Shown here: piece after piece, positions 1 to 5,820 of the stretch
How positions within the stretch are numbered: the stretch's first letter is position 1
Layout: every line of letters begins with the position of its first letter
From: JBCBWG01 sp964579305
GTDB taxonomy: Bacteria > Pseudomonadota > Alphaproteobacteria > Rhizobiales > Hyphomicrobiaceae
Length of the DNA stretch: 8,705 nucleotides
Direction: 5' to 3'
NCBI GenBank assembly: GCA_964579305.1
Contig: CAZOGY010000138.1
Coordinates: 1 to 8,705, forward strand
Translations under genes and position numbers: made by a program
Notes under the pieces: generated by a model
The model's input: only the letters and a program-made list of their open reading frames with translations
Told to the model about the DNA's origin: nothing
The model's database searches: none

Positions 1-1182
1 GTCGAACTCGACGGCGACGAGATGACCCGCATCATTTGGCAGTTCATCAAAGACAAGCTCATTCACCCTTATATCGACGTCAATCTGGAATATTACGATC
101 TCGGGATCGAATATCGCGACAAGACCGATGATCAGGTCACGGTCGACGCGGCCGAAGCGATTAAGAAACACGGCGTTGGCGTGAAATGCGCGACGATTAC
201 GCCCGACGAAGCGCGCGTTGAAGAATTCGGTCTCAAACGCATGTACCGTTCGCCCAACGGAACGATCCGTAACATCATTGGCGGCGTCATTTTCCGCGAG
301 CCGATCATCTGCTCAAACGTGCCCCGACTTGTCCCAGGATGGACGAAGCCGATCGTGATCGGCCGCCATGCATTCGGTGACCAGTACCGCGCGACCGATT
401 TTAAATTTCCAACGGGCGGCAAACTCACCATCAAATTTGTCGGAAACGACGGCAACGTGATCGAGCACGAAGTGTTCGACGCGCCGGCCGGCGGCATCGC
501 GATGGCGATGTATAATCTGGATCAGTCAATTATCGATTTTGCGCGCGCATCGATGAACTACGGACTGAACCGCGGTTATCCGGTTTATATGTCGACCAAA
601 AACACGATCCTGAAACAATATGACGGCCGCTTCCTTGAGCTGTTCCAGAAAGTTTATGACGAGGAATTTAAGGACAAGTTTGAAGCCGCCGGCATCACCT
701 ATGAGCACCGCCTGATCGACGACATGGTTGCGTGCGCCATGAAATGGAACGGCGGATATGTTTGGGCGTGTAAGAACTACGATGGCGACGTTCAGTCCGA
801 TACGGTCGCACAGGGCTTCGGCTCGCTGGGTCTGATGACGTCTGTCTTGATGACGCCGGATGGCAAGACGGTCGAAGCCGAAGCTGCACACGGCACCGTC
901 ACCCGCCATTACCGCAATCACCAAAAGGGCCTTGAGACGTCCACGAACTCGATTGCGTCGATCTTTGCATGGACACGCGGGTTGAAGCACCGCGCGAAAC
1001 TCGATGACAACGCGGAATTGGCCAAGTTTGCCGACACGCTTGAGCGCGTTTGCATCGAAACGGTCGAGGGCGGACAGATGACCAAAGACCTTGCCCTGCT
1101 GATCGGCCCAGACCAGCCCTGGCTGTCGACCACGGGCTTCCTCGATGCCGTCGACCAGAACCTTCAAAAGGCGATGGCATAA
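1..1182 (+). CDS. icd: NADP-dependent isocitrate dehydrogenase, 5'-truncated by window edge
   Basis: This cytosolic TCA-cycle enzyme oxidises and decarboxylates isocitrate to 2-oxoglutarate, making NADPH. Frame 1 is open from the first base and begins with VELDGDEMTR, a near-N-terminal motif of the family, so about ten codons including the start lie upstream; the ATG at 22 is internal. The 393 residues seen fit a family length near 404. Counting from base 1, the substrate loop RSPNGTIRN is at 83-91, with FREP just after. GDQYRATD carries catalytic Tyr129, STKNT carries catalytic Lys200, and the metal aspartates are Asp240, Asp263 and Asp267. HGTVTRHYR (297-305) holds the Arg302-His303 pair that reads the NADP 2'-phosphate. 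This is the homodimeric eukaryote-like subfamily usual in Alphaproteobacteria, not the E. coli type. The gene converges on sodB. Its own terminator is unclear; the hairpin at 1308-1333 has only a short T run on this strand. Confidence 0.97.
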   Translation, partial: VELDGDEMTRIIWQFIKDKLIHPYIDVNLEYYDLGIEYRDKTDDQVTVDAAEAIKKHGVGVKCATITPDEARVEEFGLKRMYRSPNGTIRNIIGGVIFREPIICSNVPRLVPGWTKPIVIGRHAFGDQYRATDFKFPTGGKLTIKFVGNDGNVIEHEVFDAPAGGIAMAMYNLDQSIIDFARASMNYGLNRGYPVYMSTKNTILKQYDGRFLELFQKVYDEEFKDKFEAAGITYEHRLIDDMVACAMKWNGGYVWACKNYDGDVQSDTVAQGFGSLGLMTSVLMTPDGKTVEAEAAHGTVTRHYRNHQKGLETSTNSIASIFAWTRGLKHRAKLDDNAELAKFADTLERVCIETVEGGQMTKDLALLIGPDQPWLSTTGFLDAVDQNLQKAMA

Positions 1183-1307
1183 ACGACAAACGGCGCAACG
1201 GGGCATTGGCCCTGGTGGGTCGGCGTCGCTCAAGCTGCGGGCCGTGTCAGGATATGGGCCGGTCAACGGCGACCGACGTCAGTTTCGCACAGGCGATAAC
1301 AAACAAA

Positions 1308-1333
1308 AAAGGGCGCTGCATGGAGCGCCCTTT
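1308..1333 (-). terminator. Intrinsic terminator of sodB (may act weakly for icd too)
   Basis: A perfect 10-bp stem pairs AAAGGGCGCT (1308-1317) with AGCGCCCTTT (1324-1333) around a 6-nt loop. Read on the minus strand, the stem is followed by TTTTTTGTTT, the complement of the A-rich run at 1301-1310, and it starts 25 nt after the sodB stop codon. On the plus strand only TTT follows the stem, so ending icd transcripts here would be less efficient. The rest of the icd-sodB gap (1183-1300) shows nothing else convincing. Confidence 0.9.
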
Positions 1334-1357
1334 CTGGATGTCGCAGAGGGATAAGAC

Positions 1358-1957
1358 TTACATCGCTTTTTCAGCGAGACTTTCCACGTAGTCCCAGTTC
1401 ACCAGGTTATCGAACCACGTCTCGAGATATTTCGGCCGGGCGTTGCGGTAATCGATATAGTAGCTGTGTTCCCAAACATCGCAGCCCAGAATTGGCTGCG
1501 CGCCGTGCATGAGCGGGTTTTCACCGTTCGGCGTCTTCATGACGTGCAAGGTGCCGTCCTTGACAGCAAGCCAAGCCCAACCGGAGCCGAACTGCGTCGT
1601 GCCAGCCTGAATAAAATCAGAACGGACTTTGTCCAGGCCGCCATAGGCGCTGACAAGCCCTTCAACCTTGGTTGGCAGGCTTGTGCCGCCGCCGTTCGGC
1701 TTCATCCAATTCCAGAAGTGGACGTGGTTGTAGTGCTGACCGGCTTGGTTCACGAGAGCTTGATTGCCCTCCGCGAAGGCCTTCTTGCAGATCTCGTCGA
1801 GATCCATCGAAGCGAAGTCCGTGCCTTCGATCAGCCCATTGCCTGTGTTCACATAAGCAAGGTGGTGCTTGTCGTGGTGGAACTCGAGAGTTTCTTGCGA
1901 CATGTGCGGTGCGAGCGCGTCGTAGGCGTAAGGCAGGTCCGGCAATTCGAAGGCCAT
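1358..1957 (-). CDS. sodB: Superoxide dismutase, Fe-type
   Basis: The enzyme turns superoxide into hydrogen peroxide and oxygen; lacking a signal peptide, it should act in the cytoplasm. The 199 residues are normal for bacterial Fe/Mn SOD. The alpha-hairpin N-terminal domain opens with ELPDLPY and carries FHHDKHH (26-32) with ligand His27 and NHVHFW with ligand His78. The alpha/beta C-terminal domain carries FGSGWAWL (123-130) and DVWEHSYYIDYRNARP (160-175) with ligands Asp160 and His164. Gln74, four residues before His78, is the Gln position of Fe-type enzymes; the site used by Mn enzymes for their active-site Gln holds Gly145. Iron is therefore the likely metal, though cambialistic use cannot be excluded. 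The ATG is fixed by AGGGAGC (1964-1970) seven nt upstream and by the family N-terminus. It is monocistronic: a terminator follows, and a divergent lipoprotein gene lies behind a palindrome-rich spacer. Confidence 0.97.
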   Translation of the reverse strand: MAFELPDLPYAYDALAPHMSQETLEFHHDKHHLAYVNTGNGLIEGTDFASMDLDEICKKAFAEGNQALVNQAGQHYNHVHFWNWMKPNGGGTSLPTKVEGLVSAYGGLDKVRSDFIQAGTTQFGSGWAWLAVKDGTLHVMKTPNGENPLMHGAQPILGCDVWEHSYYIDYRNARPKYLETWFDNLVNWDYVESLAEKAM

Positions 1958-1963
1958 CTGGCT

Positions 1964-1970
1964 GCTCCCT
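1964..1970 (-). promoter_or_regulatory. Ribosome-binding site of sodB
   Basis: The minus strand reads AGGGAGC, with six nt between it and the ATG at 1957. This is a strong match to the 16S tail and supports the chosen start. Confidence 0.75.
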
Positions 1971-1997
1971 TGGTTGGTGGTCGGGTCCTGGGCGACC

Positions 1998-2047
1998 GCC
2001 GCCGTCCTCTCCGAAAGTCGGCCGACGATCGTCGCGGAATCGGCGGC
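1998..2047 (-). other. Nested palindromes in the sodB upstream region
   Basis: GCCGCCG (1998-2004) pairs with CGGCGGC (2041-2047). Inside lie two overlapping perfect palindromes: GTCGGCCGAC (2017-2026) and CGACGATCGTCG (2023-2034). They sit 41-90 nt upstream of the sodB start, so they could fold in its 5' untranslated region or be operator sites for either divergent gene. No regulator motif that I recognise fits, and I found no convincing -35/-10 pair on either strand of the 1958-2219 spacer. Confidence 0.35.
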
Positions 2048-2208
2048 ACGCTACCCATCCCGCACCCCAAAGGCAAACGAGACACACTTGACAGCGGTTC
2101 CCTGGCGGACCCGGCCTTATCCCCAGACAACCGGGCGTGCCGATCTCGGACAGCGATTTGCGATTTGCTAACCAACGCCATGTCACAAGCGAGAGCGTTC
2201 GCGCGTTT

Positions 2209-2212
2209 GGAG
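2209..2212 (+). promoter_or_regulatory. Ribosome-binding site deciding the lipoprotein start
   Basis: GGAG lies seven nt before the ATG at 2220 but only one nt before the in-frame GTG at 2214. The spacing favours ATG 2220. Confidence 0.6.
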
Positions 2213-2219
2213 TGTGTCC

Positions 2220-2759
2220 ATGTTGGGTTGTCGTACCGTGTCGTCGCCGGCTGGGTTGAAGCCAAGTTTAGCCGTGCGTCGCGGGGCTCTCGTCGTTGCA
2301 GCAGCAGCGTTGCTGGTTGGGGGATGTGCCCAACACCGCTACGCGGCCTCGCACGTGACGGGCCCGGCGAAGGCGGAGCATGTCGCATCCGTCCGCAAGC
2401 CTCGTGTGCAGTTCGAAGATGACGGACTGCCCGTTCAAAGTCCGCCATTACGGGCGTCGCTTGGCCAGGATGATGATCCGACCGAGCCGTTCAGCCCGAA
2501 CTATGGCTCGATTCCGATCGACGACCTGGCCGATGATGATGGCAAGAACACTGCCATTGCCGACGCTAATGCGGGTCGCGATACCGGCTCACACCACAAT
2601 CGCGGACAACAGCCGGTCATGGCAGGCAACGCGACAGTGCCCAAAGTGAGAGTGTCTCCACTTTCACCGCCAAAGCGGACGGAGCCCGGCCTGTCCGACA
2701 GCGAGGCAGCGCGCCTTATTGCTCGCGCAAAACGCGCGCACGGCTGGGGTATCTGGTAA
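2220..2759 (+). CDS. Putative lipoprotein of unknown function
   Basis: A predicted 179-residue envelope protein. Basic residues (Lys14, Arg20, Arg21) precede a hydrophobic stretch (about 23-35) ending in the lipobox LVGGC, so Cys36 should be lipidated after signal peptidase II cleavage. Gly at the -2 position is slightly off consensus but tolerated. The mature part looks mostly disordered. An acidic, proline-rich centre contains DDDPTEPFSPNYG (84-96); from memory, D-P-x-E-P-[FW]-S-P-N-Y-G recurs in uncharacterised alphaproteobacterial proteins. A short C-terminal amphipathic segment, LSDSEAARLIARAKRAHGWG, then ends in Ile-Trp. No catalytic domain is visible and I do not recognise the family. 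An alternative GTG start at 2214 would add two residues. The gene diverges from sodB and converges on gcdH; the stem-loop at 2881-2929 may end its transcript. The signal and lipobox support a real gene; function is unknown. Confidence 0.75.
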   Translation: MLGCRTVSSPAGLKPSLAVRRGALVVAAAALLVGGCAQHRYAASHVTGPAKAEHVASVRKPRVQFEDDGLPVQSPPLRASLGQDDDPTEPFSPNYGSIPIDDLADDDGKNTAIADANAGRDTGSHHNRGQQPVMAGNATVPKVRVSPLSPPKRTEPGLSDSEAARLIARAKRAHGWGIW

Positions 2760-2880
2760 GCGCTGCTGCAATAAAGCCTATAGCTTGCGGACCGGACCAC
2801 TGTATCGGTCGTCACGCGGGGAAATCTGCTTTCGGTTGGCAGCCGATCGGCGGCAAACCCATACTGCTATTGGGACCGTT

Positions 2881-2929
2881 CCGCGCCGCTATCGCGCTGG
2901 CTTGAATGTCAGCGCGAATTTCTGCGCGG
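2881..2929 (+). terminator. Nested stem-loop, candidate terminator of the lipoprotein gene
   Basis: The inner stem TCGCGCTGGC (2892-2901) pairs with GTCAGCGCGA (2908-2917) with one G-T wobble and a 6-nt loop. The outer stem CCGCGC (2881-2886) pairs with GCGCGG (2924-2929). The sequence then continues with CTCTCTTTT (2930-2938), a broken T-rich tail. It lies about 120 nt after the lipoprotein stop, so it could also be part of a small structured RNA. Confidence 0.45.
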
Positions 2930-2953
2930 CTCTCTTTTGGGCTTATGACACAA

Positions 2954-2983
2954 ACGGCGGCGCATTATTCTCAGCGCCGCCGT
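2954..2983 (-). terminator. GC-rich hairpin, candidate terminator of gcdH
   Basis: A perfect 10-bp stem pairs ACGGCGGCGC (2954-2963) with GCGCCGCCGT (2974-2983) around a 10-nt AT-rich loop. On the minus strand the stem is followed by TTGTGT, a poor T tract, and it lies about 85 nt past the gcdH stop. It may work as a bidirectional or Rho-assisted stop. Confidence 0.5.
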
Positions 2984-3068
2984 ATTTCCTCCGTCTTCGA
3001 TTATTGCGCCTGACACCGAGGTGCGCTGGACTCCGGCGCGCGCAACAGATCTTTTTTGCCAGTGCGCA

Positions 3069-4292
3069 TTAGAAAAACGCCTGCAAACCGGTCTGAGCGC
3101 GGCCCAGGATCAGTGCGTGAACGTCATGCGTGCCTTCGTATGTATTCACCGTTTCCAGGTTTTGGGCATGGCGCATCACGTGGTATTCGGCCTGAATGCC
3201 ATTGCCGCCGTGCATATCGCGCGCCACCCGCGCGATATCCAACGCTTTTCCGCAGTTGTTGCGCTTGGCCAGCGAGACCATCTCGGGTGCTGCGCGGCCC
3301 TCGTCCATCAGACGACCGACCCGCAAAGCCGTTTGAAGACCCAGTGCGATTTCGGTCTGCATATCGGCAAGCTTCTTTTGGACAAGCTGGGTCTGCGCCA
3401 GGGGACGGCCAAACTGCTGGCGATCGAGCGTGTACTGGCGCGCGGCATGCCAGCATGCTTCGGCAGCGCCCATCACACCCCAGGAAATACCGTAACGGGC
3501 ACGGTTTAAACAGCCGAACGGACCTTTGAGGCCGGCGACATTTGGCAAGAGGTGCTCTTCGCCGACCACGACGCCGTCCATCACAATTTCGCCCGTGACC
3601 GACGCCCGCAGGCTGAGTTTGCCGCCAATTTTGGGGGCGCTGAGCCCGGGCATGCCTTTTTCAAGCACGAACCCGCGGATCTGGCCGTCGTGCGCCTCCG
3701 ACTTTGCCCAGACCACGAAGACATCGGCGATCGGGCTGTTGGAAATCCACATCTTAGATCCGGTCAGCCGGTAGCCGTCGGCAACCTTCTCAGCACGGGT
3801 CTTCATGCCGGCGGGATCAGAGCCCGCATCTGGTTCGGTCAAACCAAAACAGCCGACCCACTCGCCGGAGGCCAACTTTGGCAGGTATTTTACGCGCTGG
3901 TCTTCTGAGCCGTAGGCAAAGATCGGGTACATCACCAACGACGATTGAACGGAAGCCATGGAGCGATAGCCAGAATCCACCCGCTCGATTTCGCGCGCGA
4001 TCAAACCGTACGACACATAGCTTGCACCAGCGCCGCCATAGACGTCCGGGATCGTCACGCCGAGCAGGCCAAGGCCACCCATTTCGTTGAAAATGGCCCG
4101 GTCGGTGACTTCGTTCAGGTAGGCGTCGGTCACGCGGGGAAGCAATTGGCCTTGCGCGAACTCATGCGCGGCATCGCGGATCATGCGCTCGTCTTCGGTA
4201 AGCTGGTCGTCGAGCATCAGGGGGTCCGCCCAGGAAAACGTCGGCTTGGCCTGGCTGAGTTGGACGGCGGCGTTTGCTGAATGGTCCTGCAT
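3069..4292 (-). CDS. gcdH: Glutaryl-CoA dehydrogenase
   Basis: This FAD flavoprotein of the acyl-CoA dehydrogenase family oxidises and decarboxylates glutaryl-CoA to crotonyl-CoA. The step serves lysine, hydroxylysine and tryptophan breakdown and anaerobic-type benzoate routes, passing electrons to electron-transfer flavoprotein. The 407 residues are full length. The helical N-terminal domain includes VDSGYRSM with Arg110, matching the arginine that binds the glutaryl carboxylate. The beta domain carries GCFGLTEPDAGSDP and KMWISNSPIADVFVVWAK, both flavin-binding. The C-terminal helical domain has YTLDRQQFGRPLA, then DMHGGNGI. VNTYEGTHDVHALILGRAQT holds the catalytic base Glu386. Together these point to GcdH and not to another acyl-CoA dehydrogenase. 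The start has only a weak GGGAAA site, spaced six nt from the ATG, but the N-terminus fits the family. No LysR regulator or CoA-transferase gene adjoins it here. Confidence 0.95.
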   Translation of the reverse strand: MQDHSANAAVQLSQAKPTFSWADPLMLDDQLTEDERMIRDAAHEFAQGQLLPRVTDAYLNEVTDRAIFNEMGGLGLLGVTIPDVYGGAGASYVSYGLIAREIERVDSGYRSMASVQSSLVMYPIFAYGSEDQRVKYLPKLASGEWVGCFGLTEPDAGSDPAGMKTRAEKVADGYRLTGSKMWISNSPIADVFVVWAKSEAHDGQIRGFVLEKGMPGLSAPKIGGKLSLRASVTGEIVMDGVVVGEEHLLPNVAGLKGPFGCLNRARYGISWGVMGAAEACWHAARQYTLDRQQFGRPLAQTQLVQKKLADMQTEIALGLQTALRVGRLMDEGRAAPEMVSLAKRNNCGKALDIARVARDMHGGNGIQAEYHVMRHAQNLETVNTYEGTHDVHALILGRAQTGLQAFF

Positions 4293-4640
4293 GTGCGTTT
4301 CCCGGTTGTCTGCGTTTCACGTACTTGAAAGAGGCGCGCTCGATGTGCTCCGCCCCGGAAGGTTGCAGGGGGGCGCGGCTGCCGCGTCGTAATCCGGGCG
4401 CCGTGCCAAACCCTTTCCTCTGACCTTTGTATGGTAGACGTTAGCAGCTTCGTTAAGTCGCTGAAATGTTTGCGAGCGGGCACCTGCCCCGCGCGTTAAC
4501 GTCGCGCACAGGGCCCTCACACGACAGGCCATGGATGTTCGCCGCAAGCCCGGGTTGCGCCAATGCTGTAACGCAAGGTCTCAGTGGACAGATGCGTTCA
4601 TCCGGTGTTCAGGCCAATGCCTCGGTCTCGCCATGCGTTG

Positions 4641-4683
4641 GTTGCTGGAATTTCACCATCGCAGGATCGCGGTGGCCGGCAAC
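4641..4683 (+). other. Long bulged hairpin in the probable 5' leader of the Arg/Tyr-rich gene
   Basis: GTTGCTGG (4641-4648) pairs with CCGGCAAC (4676-4683). Stacked directly on it, CCATCGC (4656-4662) pairs with GCGGTGG (4669-4675) around a 6-nt loop. This gives 15 pairs with two G-T wobbles and one 7-nt bulge. It ends 82 nt before the start codon. Whether it is transcribed is unknown. Confidence 0.35.
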
Positions 4684-4713
4684 GCACCCGCGATTGGTTG
4701 CGTTACATCGGCA

Positions 4714-4745
4714 GCCGGGCTCAGGTGGTGGTTCCTCGGCCCGGT
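4714..4745 (+). other. Hairpin just ahead of the ribosome-binding site
   Basis: CCGGGC (4715-4720) pairs with GCCCGG (4739-4744), extendable by one G-T pair outside and one inside. It closes five nt before the purine-rich ribosome-binding site at 4751-4758, where folding could affect translation. Confidence 0.3.
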
Positions 4746-4750
4746 CCGAC

Positions 4751-4758
4751 AGAGAGGA
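4751..4758 (+). promoter_or_regulatory. Ribosome-binding site deciding the start at 4766
   Basis: AGAGAGGA lies seven nt before the ATG at 4766. The frame is open far upstream, so this site and the signal peptide that follows fix the start. Confidence 0.75.
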
Positions 4759-4765
4759 TCCAGTC

Positions 4766-5107
4766 ATGCAGACTTCAACCAATCGGACGTGGCTTGCGGC
4801 CGTTGTACTGGCGCTTGCGGCCCTGTTCGGATTTGGCAGTGGTGGTGCCATCGCTGCGCCAATGCTCAAGCCCGGCATTGCCGCCGATCAGGGTACCCAC
4901 GTCCAGCGGGTGCACCGGCGGCGCTATCGCCATCGGCACTATCGCCGGTATCGCCGCCGTCGCCGGCTTCTGCGGTTCTACCACTACCGGCCGTACTACC
5001 GGCCCTATTACCGCCGCTACTACTACCGGCGTTACTATCATCGCCGCCGCCGGTATTATCGCCGCTATCGGCGCCGGCCGCGTTTCTCGATCGGGATCTA
5101 TTTCTGA
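4766..5107 (+). CDS. Small exported arginine/tyrosine-rich protein
   Basis: A 113-residue protein with a clear Sec signal peptide: Arg7, a hydrophobic core (about 9-24), then small residues ending AIAAP, with cleavage likely near residue 31. After a short linker, residues 48-107 hold 30 Arg, 17 Tyr and 5 His out of 60, with no acidic residue and no Lys. Tyr-Arg pairs and runs such as RPYYRPYYRRYYYRR dominate, and the chain ends SIGIYF. The mature protein must be extremely basic and should bind polyanions such as lipopolysaccharide, extracellular DNA or cell-wall polymers; that is inferred from composition. Similar Tyr/Arg-rich exported proteins occur in Alphaproteobacteria, some loosely labelled sulfur globule protein; I do not adopt that name. 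The coding DNA is a degenerate repeat of TAC/TAT and CGC/CGG codons. All three plus frames are open here, but only this one has a ribosome-binding site, signal peptide and adjoining terminator. Confidence 0.8.
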   Translation: MQTSTNRTWLAAVVLALAALFGFGSGGAIAAPMLKPGIAADQGTHVQRVHRRRYRHRHYRRYRRRRRLLRFYHYRPYYRPYYRRYYYRRYYHRRRRYYRRYRRRPRFSIGIYF

Positions 5108-5129
5108 TTGAGGATGGGTGTCTGACGGT

Positions 5130-5162
5130 CGGCCGTCGCGCGAGAGCGGACGGCCGTTTTTT
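5130..5162 (+). terminator. Intrinsic terminator of the Arg/Tyr-rich gene
   Basis: CGGCCGTC (5130-5137) pairs perfectly with GACGGCCG (5149-5156) around an 11-nt loop and is followed at once by six T (5157-5162). It starts 22 nt after the stop codon at 5107, so this gene is separated from the acetyltransferase downstream. Confidence 0.93.
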
Positions 5163-5229
5163 ATGTCACACGCCCATCCCTGACCGCGTCTAAACTGTCG
5201 TTTCCAAAGGAGCGAAGCGACCCCACAGC

Positions 5230-5799
5230 ATGCGCCAAACCGCAGAGATTGAAATCAAACCCTGGCGCGCGATCGCAGCGCAACCCAATGCGCGGGAGGC
5301 GGTGGCGCAGATTTTCTACGAAGCGGCCGGCACGCAAACCTTCGCATCGCCCGAGGCGAAATCGGCGTTTCAGACGCTTTGGCTCGACGGCTATCTCGAC
5401 AGTGATCCCGACCTCGCATGGGTCGCGTGTAATCGCGCTGGCGCGTTTGTTGGCTATGTCATCGCGAGCCAGCGCAACCCCGCGCGGGACCCACAATTTG
5501 CCGAACTCGATTATTTTCAAGCCATTGGGGAAATCACCGCGCGCACGCCGGCACATCTACATATTAACCTGGCAGCGCCATGGCGCGGGCGCGGCATCGG
5601 CCAACGCCTGATTGCGGCTGTTTGCTGTAAGCTCAGCGCGCTTGGCGCACGCGGCGTACACGTTATGACCGCGGCCGGTGCCCGCAATGTCGGCTTTTAT
5701 CGACGCTGCCAGTTTGAACCGGTTGCCTGCGTCCAATGGCGCGGGCGGGCGCTGATGGTCCTTGTCCGCGAGTTGCCGCCGGTCCCGCCGAGCGCATAG
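5230..5799 (+). CDS. GNAT-family N-acetyltransferase
   Basis: A 189-residue cytosolic protein of the GCN5-related acetyltransferase fold, predicted to move an acetyl group from acetyl-CoA to an amine; the acceptor is unknown. Helical N-terminal half, then strand AWVACNRAGAFVGYVIA (63-79). Strand HLHINL (109-114) leads into motif A, RGRGIG (119-124), whose backbone amides hold the CoA pyrophosphate, and the helix after it. GVHVMTAAGARNVGFYRRCQ is the motif B region, with the usual Asn and Phe-Tyr before the last strand. The HLHINL...RGRGIG...GVHV pattern resembles the subgroup related to the C-terminal domain of O-GlcNAcase. AAAGGAG (5206-5212) is 17 nt from the ATG, longer than ideal, but no nearer in-frame start exists. 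The preceding terminator (5130-5162) makes this the first gene of its unit; GMC and Ldh2 genes follow on the same strand. Confidence 0.88.
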   Translation: MRQTAEIEIKPWRAIAAQPNAREAVAQIFYEAAGTQTFASPEAKSAFQTLWLDGYLDSDPDLAWVACNRAGAFVGYVIASQRNPARDPQFAELDYFQAIGEITARTPAHLHINLAAPWRGRGIGQRLIAAVCCKLSALGARGVHVMTAAGARNVGFYRRCQFEPVACVQWRGRALMVLVRELPPVPPSA

Positions 5800-5820
5800 A
5801 ACAAGTCTGGAGCAAATTGC

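Larger units (their letters stand above)
2760..3068. other. Gene-free convergent spacer between the lipoprotein gene and gcdH
   Basis: No credible reading frame, tRNA or repeat family is seen in these 309 nt; the frames that cross it lack ribosome-binding sites and recognisable protein sequence. It holds two strong stem-loops (2881-2929 and 2954-2983), listed separately, that probably end transcription from the two sides. Confidence 0.6.
4293..4765. other. Long gene-free spacer between divergent gcdH and the Arg/Tyr-rich protein gene
   Basis: These 473 nt must hold the promoters of both divergent genes, but no pair of -35/-10 boxes stands out on either strand. Reading frames that cross it have no ribosome-binding site or recognisable product, and one is merely the upstream extension of the gene at 4766. 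Structure seen: a GC-rich hairpin with one bulged C at 4475-4491, a 10-bp inverted repeat pair (4567-4576 and 4698-4707), and two hairpins just before the next gene (4641-4683 and 4714-4745). Confidence 0.5.

Noticed and set aside
526..1266. 246-codon minus-strand frame opposite icd
   Set aside because: It lies antisense to highly conserved icd sequence, with no likeness to any protein family.
2088..2120. TTGACA (2088-2093) with CCTTAT (2115-2120) as a promoter for the lipoprotein gene
   Set aside because: The spacing of 21 nt is too long for a standard sigma-70 promoter, and no better -10 box lies at 16-18 nt.
1466..2422. 318-codon plus-strand frame across sodB and the spacer
   Set aside because: It is antisense to a complete, motif-verified sodB, spans the sodB upstream region, and overlaps the lipoprotein gene in another frame. 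It has no ribosome-binding site and no family likeness.
2841..2851. GCCGATCGGC palindrome in the convergent spacer
   Set aside because: Ten-base palindromes centred on GATC are frequent in GC-rich DNA, and nothing around it suggests a role.
4466..4765. N-terminal extension of the Arg/Tyr-rich protein to a far upstream start
   Set aside because: The extension would bury the signal peptide. AGAGAGGA is correctly placed for the ATG at 4766.
4531..5193. Pro/Leu/Ser-rich frame over the Arg/Tyr gene in another register
   Set aside because: All three plus frames are open through the TAC/CGC-type repeat. This one lacks a ribosome-binding site and signal peptide and reads into the terminator.
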